Shown: positions 1-4,650 of the stretch, one piece after another
How positions within the stretch are numbered: the first letter of the stretch is position 1
How the letters are laid out: the number at the start of each line of letters is the position of its first letter
Source: JAAYJR01 sp964495655
GTDB lineage: Bacteria; Bacteroidota; Bacteroidia; Bacteroidales; Prolixibacteraceae
DNA length: 6,171 nucleotides
Assembly: GCA_964495655.1 (NCBI GenBank)
Contig: CAZBWK010000149.1
Coordinates: 1-6,171, forward strand
Reading direction: 5' to 3'
Notes under the pieces: model-generated
Told to the model about the DNA's origin: nothing
What the model saw: only the letters and a program-made list of their open reading frames with translations
Database searches by the model: none
Made by a program: the position numbers and the translations under genes

Positions 1-105
1 TTACAAACCCCTAAACACAAAACCAATCATAAATACAGAAGATGCTTTCCCCTTAATAATTTTATTTTTGAAAATAAAACCAACCATTAAATCATATCAA
101 ATGTA
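1..105 (-). other. Possible 28-codon minus-strand ORF with a -7-like box
   Basis: On the minus strand an ATG at 87-85 opens a 28-codon frame closed by TAA at 3-1. Its product would be small, basic and hydrophobic, beginning MVGFIFKNKI. Just upstream, at 105-98, lies TACATTTG, a perfect match to the Bacteroidota -7 consensus TAnnTTTG, but no -33 TTG or TTTG is seen at a proper distance. I do not recognise the peptide. A short open frame of this kind is expected by chance in AT-rich DNA, and the -7 motif also occurs by chance here (another perfect match lies on the plus strand at 63-70 with no gene after it). Treat this as a weak candidate only. Confidence 0.15.
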
Positions 106-130
106 ACTATATAAATGTATTTATTAAAAT

Positions 131-171
131 TTGTATACAACAAAAATGTACAAGATAGACATTTTTGTTGT
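131..171. repeat. 13-bp-arm inverted repeat overlapping a 10-bp palindrome
   Basis: The arms ACAACAAAAATGT (137-149) and ACATTTTTGTTGT (159-171) are exact reverse complements separated by 9 nt. A second, shorter perfect palindrome, TTGTATACAA (131-140), overlaps the left arm. The structure lies about 80 nt upstream of the -7 box of the methyltransferase gene. It could be a dimeric-regulator operator or a hairpin ending transcription of an unseen neighbour. Neither strand has a clean U-tract after the stem, which argues against an intrinsic terminator. The symmetry is seen directly; the role is unknown. Confidence 0.6.
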
Positions 172-233
172 TAGTTTTCCCAAAATGGGACACTTGATAT
201 CTATTTGGGAATCATATTTTTCAGCTCAATCTG

Positions 234-261
234 TTTGTATCGTGCATAAACATTATATTTG
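234..261 (+). promoter_or_regulatory. Predicted promoter of the methyltransferase gene (Bacteroidota type)
   Basis: TATATTTG at 254-261 matches the Bacteroidota -7 consensus TAnnTTTG exactly. TTTG at 234-237 is a possible -33 element, with a spacer of 16 nt, slightly shorter than usual. Transcription would begin about 4-7 nt after the box, only a few bases before the ATG at 271. This placement rules out the upstream in-frame TTG at 259, which lies inside the -7 box. Confidence 0.6.
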
Positions 262-270
262 CGCAAAAAA

Positions 271-1674
271 ATGAGCAGAAAAAGAAAAAAACCTTTTTAT
301 GAGAGGGTAAAAATAGAAGATATCGGATCTGAAGGGAAAGCTTTAGTGAGGATAAACGATATGGTGGTATTTACCAGGCAGGCAATACCGGGCGATATTG
401 TTGATCTTCAGGTAATAAGAAAAAGAAAAAATTATGAAGAAGCTGTTATTGCCAGAGTGCATGAATATTCGAAAGACCGGGTTAATGCTTTTTGTTCACA
501 TTTTGGTGATTGCGGAGGCTGTGTCTGGCAATGTCTTCCTTACGAAAAGCAGCTTTTTTATAAGCACAGGCAGGTTGAGTATCAGTTGACAAGAATAGGT
601 AAAGTACAATTGCCTGAAATATTACCTGTAATAGCTTCAGAAAATAATACTTTCTATCGCAATAAGCTTGAGTTTACTTTTTCAAACCGAAGATGGTTAA
701 CAAGAGAAGAGATAGATTCGGGCAGGGAATTATCTGATAAAGAATCTCTCGGGTTTCATGCAAGCGGCCAGTTTGATAAAGTGATCAATATAGAAAAATG
801 CTGGCTTCAGCGTGATCCCTCCAATGCTATTAGAAATTATATCTATAATTATGCTATTGATAACGGCCTGGAGTTTTTTGATATTCGCAATCAAAGAGGA
901 TTTCTGCGGACTCTTATGATCAGGACTTCTTCCCTGAATGAAGTAATGGTTGTTTTATCTGTATTCAGGGATGACAAAGGTGCTTTACAGGATTTGCTGA
1001 AATCAATAAAAGAGAAGTTTCCCTCTGTGACTTCATTAATGTATGTGATTAATTCAAAAGGCAATGATACAATAACAGACCTTGATCTCAGCCTGTTTTA
1101 CGGAAGGGATTATATACTTGAAGAGATGGAAAGTCTTAAATTCAGGATCGGGCCCAAAAGCTTTTTTCAGACTAACTCAGAACAGGCATATAAATTATAT
1201 AAGGTAGTTCGCGGGTTTACCGGACTTACGGGAAATGAAATTGTTTATGACCTGTATACCGGTACAGGCACAATTGCCCGGTTTATTGCCGGGAGTGCCA
1301 AAAAGGTAGTCGGTATCGACAATGTACCTTCGGCCATAAATGATGCGGTAACAAATGCATCTCTCAACGGAATTGATAATGTATTCTTTTTTACAGGCGA
1401 TATAAAGGAACTATTGAATGATGATTTCACAAGAGAACAGGGTACCCCTGATATAATTATAACTGATCCTCCAAGAGCAGGTATGCATAATGATGTGATT
1501 GACACTTTACTTAAAATATTGCCGGGAAAGATTGTATATGTAAGTTGTAATCCGGCAACACAGGCTCGTGATATAAATCTGTTAGGCAGTCAATATAAAG
1601 TGACAAAAGTTCAGCCTGTTGATATGTTCCCGCATACTCATCATATTGAAAATGTTGTATTGCTGGAGAGATAA
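271..1674 (+). CDS. rlmD: 23S rRNA (uracil-C5)-methyltransferase, RlmD/TrmA family
   Basis: This SAM-dependent enzyme, 467 residues long, is predicted to form 5-methyluridine in 23S rRNA; U1939 is the target of the E. coli namesake. A basic N-terminus leads into a TRAM RNA-binding domain (about residues 7-62). Cysteines C75, C81 and C84 (C-x5-C-x2-C) and C177 match the [4Fe-4S] ligands of RlmD. The Rossmann methyltransferase domain carries SFFQTN (Q300), the SAM loop DLYTGTGTIA (327-336), acidic D350 in GID, and TDPPRAG (D399). The catalytic nucleophile is C426 in YVSCNP, and the proposed base is E460 in the C-terminal HIENVVLL. All key residues are present and the length is normal. The ATG at 271 is chosen over the in-frame TTG at 259 because Bacteroidota homologues begin with a similar M-x-RKRK sequence and because TTG lies in the -7 box. 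There is no Shine-Dalgarno; the start is preceded by an A-tract, usual for this phylum. The family is certain. The exact target is inferred, since a bifunctional U747/U1939 enzyme (RlmCD-like) or another site cannot be excluded. Confidence 0.9.
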   Translation: MSRKRKKPFYERVKIEDIGSEGKALVRINDMVVFTRQAIPGDIVDLQVIRKRKNYEEAVIARVHEYSKDRVNAFCSHFGDCGGCVWQCLPYEKQLFYKHRQVEYQLTRIGKVQLPEILPVIASENNTFYRNKLEFTFSNRRWLTREEIDSGRELSDKESLGFHASGQFDKVINIEKCWLQRDPSNAIRNYIYNYAIDNGLEFFDIRNQRGFLRTLMIRTSSLNEVMVVLSVFRDDKGALQDLLKSIKEKFPSVTSLMYVINSKGNDTITDLDLSLFYGRDYILEEMESLKFRIGPKSFFQTNSEQAYKLYKVVRGFTGLTGNEIVYDLYTGTGTIARFIAGSAKKVVGIDNVPSAINDAVTNASLNGIDNVFFFTGDIKELLNDDFTREQGTPDIIITDPPRAGMHNDVIDTLLKILPGKIVYVSCNPATQARDINLLGSQYKVTKVQPVDMFPHTHHIENVVLLER

Positions 1675-1730
1675 ATAATTCAACAGGACTTATGTAGCTC
1701 TTGTATTTTTCGAAACTAATACAGGGTTGG

Positions 1731-1762
1731 GTCTATAAAGGCGCTTCGCGACCTTTGTCTAC
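1731..1762 (+). repeat. GC-richer imperfect hairpin downstream of rlmD
   Basis: AAAGGCGC (1737-1744) pairs with GCGACCTTT (1748-1756) around a TTC loop, with one bulged A at 1751. A G-T wobble, another A-T pair and, after a 2x2 mismatch, two more pairs extend it to 1731-1762. It stands about 60 nt after the methyltransferase stop and is GC-rich compared with its surroundings. It could terminate or stabilise that transcript, but no T-tract follows, so it is not a standard intrinsic terminator. A dispersed REP-like repeat is another possibility. Confidence 0.45.
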
Positions 1763-1785
1763 AAATTAATAAATTTATTAATTTG
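1762..1785. repeat. Perfect 24-bp AT-rich palindrome
   Basis: The half-site CAAATTAATAAA (1762-1773) is followed immediately by its exact reverse complement (1774-1785), with no spacer. All but the two outermost pairs are A-T. A loop-free palindrome of this length looks more like a protein-binding site, or a cruciform-prone site, than an RNA hairpin. Its right end, TTAATTTG (1778-1785), is also a 7-of-8 match to the -7 consensus, with a TTTG 20 nt upstream, so a regulator bound here could cover a promoter. Function is not known. Confidence 0.6.
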
Positions 1786-1856
1786 ATTTTCAATTAATTA
1801 TAAATAGAACATAAGGTATTGATCAATAAAAATTTTACTTTTTATACTATACTCAA

Positions 1857-1877
1857 TATAATATTGTCAATATTATA
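1857..1877. repeat. 9-bp-arm inverted repeat
   Basis: TATAATATT (1857-1865) and AATATTATA (1869-1877) are exact reverse complements around a GTC spacer. The element lies about 160 nt before the OmpA-family start codon. In DNA this AT-rich a symmetry of this size can arise by chance, so it is recorded as structure only. Confidence 0.4.
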
Positions 1878-1998
1878 AGTTGCAATAATCGGATTAATTT
1901 CATATATTGTTTACTAATAAAAAAGGTATCAATTGGAACCAGTGTAAGCCGTGTATTAACATTAGCCTGATTAAGCTTTTTTATCACGGTTTTATCAA

Positions 1999-2006
1999 TA
2001 TTCTTG
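1999..2006 (+). promoter_or_regulatory. Weak candidate -7 box for the OmpA-family gene
   Basis: TATTCTTG differs from TAnnTTTG at one position and would give a leader of roughly 25-30 nt before the ATG at 2040. No -33 TTTG stands at the expected distance. The alternative is TTTG-N20-TTAATTTG at 1754-1785, which would give a leader of about 250 nt containing the 1857-1877 hairpin. The sequence does not decide between them. Confidence 0.25.
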
Positions 2007-2039
2007 TTTCATAAGTATAAATTTAAAATATCGGGAAAG

Positions 2040-3581
2040 ATGAAAAGGACACTATTTATTTTGTTTATTTTTTGTGCCAGTTTGGGTTATTCCCAGGACA
2101 CTGATTTTTTGGATAATGCAGTAATAAACATTGAAAAGACCAATATTAACAGTGCTGCAAGTGATTTCGGGCCTTCTTTTGTTGGCAATGAACTATGGTT
2201 TTCTGCATTCACAGATGCTGAGATCAATTTAATCAGGCAGGGTAGAACCAAGGATGTATTTTACAACTTGTATTCTGTGCCACTTGATGCAGGTGGGAAT
2301 ATCCGGGGTAATAAAGTTGTCAGGCTTGAGGATATCAGTTCCGGTTATCATGCCGGTCCTGTTTCATACTGTGAAAAGACTGAAGAGTTGTTTGTTACAC
2401 TTAGTAATTTTGAGGATCCGGCAATCGAAAGGGTTGTATTCAGAAAAGCCAGTATTCCCCTGAAGATCATTACTATGAAGAGATCCGGAACCAGTTGGAC
2501 AGAGGCAGGAGAAATGCCTTTTAACAGTTCCTCGTATTCTGTGGGACATCCGGCAGTATCGGTTACCGGCGACACTTTGATCTTTGCTTCTGATATTCAG
2601 GGCAGGGGTAAAGGAGGCACTGACATCTATATGTCTGTTCGCAGAAACGGAAGGTGGGGAGATATGGTCAATCTTGGAGATAACATTAACACCGGGGGAG
2701 ACGATATGTTTCCTTACTTTTATAAAGGTAAATATTTAATTTTTGCATCTGATGGCAGACCTGGTGGAAAGGGAGGTCTTGATCTCTATTACTCAAAGAT
2801 TTCAGGTTCAGGTTTTAGCGCACCCCGGAGCATTGATCAATTGAATTCCCCTGCGGATGATTTCGGACTGGTAATTCATGAGGATGAGCAGATTGGTTAT
2901 TTTGTGTCGAAGAGAGAGGGAGGTTCAGGTGACGATGATATATATAAAGTTCTGTTTGAAACCGGGGATTATGAGTTGGAGTTACTGGTACGTGACAGGA
3001 AAACAGGTAATCCAATTTCTAATGTAAGAGTTAATTTCAGTGACAATATGACCCGTTATACTGACAGCAACGGTTTGATCAGGAGAGATCTGGACAGAGA
3101 TACTGAATACACTGCAACATCAGCACTTGACGGATATATGAACGAATCGGTAACATTTACCACAAGAGGAAAACCATTTGGCGTGCTAAAAGAGGTAATC
3201 GAGATTGAAAAGGTTGAGGTTGGACAAAAATTTGAGATTAAAAATATCTATTATGATTTTGACAAGTGGAATATACTGCCTGCTTCAGAAACAGAACTTG
3301 ACAAGCTCGTAAAGGTTCTGAAAGACAATCCTTCATGGAAAGTTGAATTGGGATCACATACAGACAGTCGCGGCACCAATGAATATAATGATGTGTTAAG
3401 TCAGAGACGTTCTGATTCCGCAGTGAGATACATTGTATCAAAAGGGATTGACCAGGGCAGGATAATTGCAAAGGGTTATGGTGAATCACAGTTGGTTAAC
3501 AACTGCTCTGACGGGGTTAGTTGCACGGAAGAGCAGCACAGAATGAACAGGAGAACTGAATTTACAATTATCGAAATGTAA
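2040..3581 (+). CDS. Secreted PD40-repeat / regulatory-like domain / OmpA-family envelope protein
   Basis: This 513-residue protein is probably periplasmic and attached to the outer membrane or peptidoglycan. It starts with a signal peptide (KRT, then a hydrophobic stretch, likely cleaved after GYS at residue 18 with Q at +1, common in this phylum). Four PD40-type beta-propeller segments follow at about 43-57, 167-199, 223-252 and 274-304, two of them with the pattern LIFASD...GGxDxYxS. A carboxypeptidase-regulatory-like beta-sandwich spans about 310-375. The C-terminal OmpA domain (about 399-513) has the peptidoglycan-binding pattern with D442 (HTDSRG) and R457 (LSQRR), and a probable disulfide pair C489/C495 in the loop common to Bacteroidota OmpA proteins. 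The domain order resembles the C-terminal part of PorE, a type IX secretion protein, but there is no TPR region or lipobox, and no porP/sprF gene is nearby, so a type IX role is only a possibility. ATG 2040 is chosen over TTG 2004 because it sits directly before the signal peptide. The molecular role is otherwise unknown. Confidence 0.88.
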   Translation: MKRTLFILFIFCASLGYSQDTDFLDNAVINIEKTNINSAASDFGPSFVGNELWFSAFTDAEINLIRQGRTKDVFYNLYSVPLDAGGNIRGNKVVRLEDISSGYHAGPVSYCEKTEELFVTLSNFEDPAIERVVFRKASIPLKIITMKRSGTSWTEAGEMPFNSSSYSVGHPAVSVTGDTLIFASDIQGRGKGGTDIYMSVRRNGRWGDMVNLGDNINTGGDDMFPYFYKGKYLIFASDGRPGGKGGLDLYYSKISGSGFSAPRSIDQLNSPADDFGLVIHEDEQIGYFVSKREGGSGDDDIYKVLFETGDYELELLVRDRKTGNPISNVRVNFSDNMTRYTDSNGLIRRDLDRDTEYTATSALDGYMNESVTFTTRGKPFGVLKEVIEIEKVEVGQKFEIKNIYYDFDKWNILPASETELDKLVKVLKDNPSWKVELGSHTDSRGTNEYNDVLSQRRSDSAVRYIVSKGIDQGRIIAKGYGESQLVNNCSDGVSCTEEQHRMNRRTEFTIIEM

Positions 3582-3585
3582 GAAT

Positions 3586-3597
3586 ATTTGTACAAAT
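3586..3597. repeat. 12-bp palindrome just after the OmpA-family stop codon
   Basis: ATTTGTACAAAT is a perfect palindrome starting 5 nt after the stop at 3581. It is short and could be chance, or a minor hairpin ahead of the main terminator. Confidence 0.3.
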
Positions 3598-3609
3598 GTA
3601 ATAAAGGTC

Positions 3610-3649
3610 ATAAAAAACCCGGTGAATTCAGGTTCACCGGGTTTTTTAT
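3610..3649. terminator. Bidirectional intrinsic terminator between convergent genes
   Basis: A perfect 17-bp stem (3610-3626 with 3633-3649) encloses the 6-nt loop TTCAGG. The core is CCCGGTGAA / TTCACCGGG, flanked by A6 on the left and T6 on the right. Each strand therefore reads a GC-rich hairpin followed by a U-tract. It lies 28 nt after the OmpA-family stop and 17 nt after the rpoD stop on the other strand, so it can end both transcripts. Confidence 0.95.
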
Positions 3650-3666
3650 AATAAACAGGTTATTTT

Positions 3667-4527
3667 TTAACCCAGATATGTTTTAAGCAGTTTACTCCTT
3701 GAAGTATGTCTGAGCCGGCGAATAGCCTTCTCTTTGATCTGGCGCACTCTTTCACGTGTGAGTCCGAATCTTTCACCAATTTCTTCAAGGGTCATTTCCT
3801 GACATCCTATACCGAAGAAGAGGCGTATGATATCAGCTTCTCTTTCTGTCAGGGTCGCAAGCGCACGATGAATTTCCCTTGAAAGGGATTCCTGGATTAG
3901 GGTACGGTCGGCATTAGGAGAATCATTATTTACGAGCACATCCAGCAAACTGTTATCTTCGCCGTCTACAAAGGGAGCATCAACAGAAACATGTCTGCCT
4001 GACACCCTTAATGTATCTGATACCTTATCGGCAGACAATTCAAGTGTACTGGCAAGCTCTTCAGGGGAAGGTTTACGTTCATGTTCCTGCTCGAATTTTG
4101 AAAAGGCTTTATTTATTTTATTCAGTGAACCAACCTGGTTAAGGGGAAGACGCACAATTCTTGATTGTTCGGCAAGCGCCTGAAGTATAGATTGCCTGAT
4201 CCACCAAACAGCATAAGAAATAAACTTAAAACCTCTGGTTTCATCAAATTTTTCTGCGGCTTTGATCAGTCCCAGGTTGCCTTCATTGATCAGATCAGGG
4301 AGACTAAGTCCCTGGTTTTGATATTGCTTTGCAACTGATACAACAAACCTGAGGTTCGCTCTGGTCAATTTTTCCAAAGCGGCCTGATCACCCTTTTTAA
4401 TTCGCTGGGCTAATTCTACTTCTTCCTCCACAGTAATCAGTTCCTCCTTACCAATTTCCTGCAGGTATTTATCTAAAGAGGCACTTTCACGATTTGTTAT
4501 AGACTTTGTGATCTTTAGCTGTCTCAT
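3667..4527 (-). CDS. rpoD: Primary sigma factor RpoD (Bacteroidota short form)
   Basis: This is the 286-residue housekeeping sigma factor that directs RNA polymerase to most promoters. Region 1.2 spans about residues 15-48 (SLDKYLQEIG...), region 2 about 52-128 with NLRFVVSVAKQY, DLINEGNLGL and the promoter-melting segment KFISYAVWWIRQS (W108, W109), region 3 about 130-205, and region 4 about 215-286. The region 4.2 helix-turn-helix reads TLEEIGERFGLTRERVRQI (about 246-264). Region 1.1 and the non-conserved insert of E. coli sigma70 are absent, as is usual for primary sigma factors in this phylum. In region 2.4 the residue aligned with E. coli T440 is L115, while Q437 is kept as Q112. This fits recognition of a different -7 element. 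The gene is convergent with the OmpA-family gene and follows htrA by 123 nt on the same strand. It has its own -7 box and a duplicated Shine-Dalgarno. The assignment is firm; a group 2 paralogue is unlikely given its full conserved core and size. Confidence 0.95.
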   Translation of the reverse strand: MRQLKITKSITNRESASLDKYLQEIGKEELITVEEEVELAQRIKKGDQAALEKLTRANLRFVVSVAKQYQNQGLSLPDLINEGNLGLIKAAEKFDETRGFKFISYAVWWIRQSILQALAEQSRIVRLPLNQVGSLNKINKAFSKFEQEHERKPSPEELASTLELSADKVSDTLRVSGRHVSVDAPFVDGEDNSLLDVLVNNDSPNADRTLIQESLSREIHRALATLTEREADIIRLFFGIGCQEMTLEEIGERFGLTRERVRQIKEKAIRRLRHTSRSKLLKTYLG

Positions 4528-4532
4528 ATAAC

Positions 4533-4548
4533 TCTCCTTATCTCCTTA
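4533..4548 (-). promoter_or_regulatory. Tandemly duplicated Shine-Dalgarno before rpoD
   Basis: On the minus strand the octamer TAAGGAGA occurs twice in direct tandem (4548-4541 and 4540-4533). Each copy contains AAGGAG, able to pair with the CUCCUU of the 16S rRNA tail. The nearer GGAG ends 6 nt before the ATG at 4527; the farther copy is 8 nt upstream of it. Both would lie inside the short leader predicted from the -7 box at 4566-4559. No comparable site precedes the other genes in this window. Confidence 0.75.
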
Positions 4549-4558
4549 AAAAAGTGTG

Positions 4559-4566
4559 CAAATATA
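4559..4566 (-). promoter_or_regulatory. Predicted -7 box of rpoD
   Basis: On the minus strand 4566-4559 reads TATATTTG, a perfect TAnnTTTG match and identical to the box before rlmD. It lies 31 nt before the rpoD ATG and predicts a leader of about 25 nt that includes both Shine-Dalgarno copies. No TTG or TTTG is visible at the -33 distance. It implies an rpoD-specific promoter within the htrA-rpoD gap. Confidence 0.6.
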
Positions 4567-4650
4567 GAACATTAATTATTACTATTGAAGAGGAAGGCAT
4601 CCTATTACTCAATTTTAATGGTATGTTAAAAGTATTCAGCTTCAATTTTT

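Larger units (their letters stand above)
1675..2039. other. 365-nt non-coding gap with several dyad symmetries
   Basis: No convincing coding region is present on either strand. The left third holds a GC-richer imperfect hairpin (1731-1762) that directly abuts a perfect 24-bp AT-rich palindrome (1762-1785). A further 9-bp-arm hairpin lies at 1857-1877. No tRNA or riboswitch that I can recognise is present. No perfect TAnnTTTG occurs on the plus strand; near matches (7 of 8) are TTAATTTG at 1778-1785, with TTTG 20 nt upstream at 1754-1757, and TATTCTTG at 1999-2006. The gap must hold the promoter of the downstream OmpA-family gene and the 3' end of the methyltransferase transcript. Confidence 0.7.

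Noticed and set aside
63..70. Plus-strand TATTTTTG, a perfect -7 match
   Set aside because: No -33 element and no gene follows nearby; the motif is expected occasionally in DNA this AT-rich.
259..270. In-frame TTG start at 259 for rlmD, adding four residues (MRKK)
   Set aside because: The TTG lies inside the -7 box, and homologues begin at the position of the ATG at 271.
1245..1505. 86-codon antisense frame inside rlmD
   Set aside because: It overlaps the conserved methyltransferase motifs on the other strand and has no recognisable domain or start signals.
2004..2039. In-frame TTG start at 2004 for the OmpA-family protein, adding twelve residues
   Set aside because: It would bury the signal peptide behind a basic extension; ATG 2040 starts right at the signal peptide.
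2073..2075. Cys12 of the OmpA-family signal peptide as a lipoprotein cysteine
   Set aside because: The preceding residues FIF do not fit a lipobox, and a good type I cleavage site follows at GYS/Q.
2254..3489. Several 61-83-codon frames on both strands inside the OmpA-family gene
   Set aside because: The gene's own frame is continuous with recognisable domains throughout; these are shadow frames.
3593..3600. Minus-strand TACATTTG after the OmpA-family stop, as an antisense promoter
   Set aside because: No -33 element on its upstream side, which is the terminator stem; likely chance within the 3' flank.
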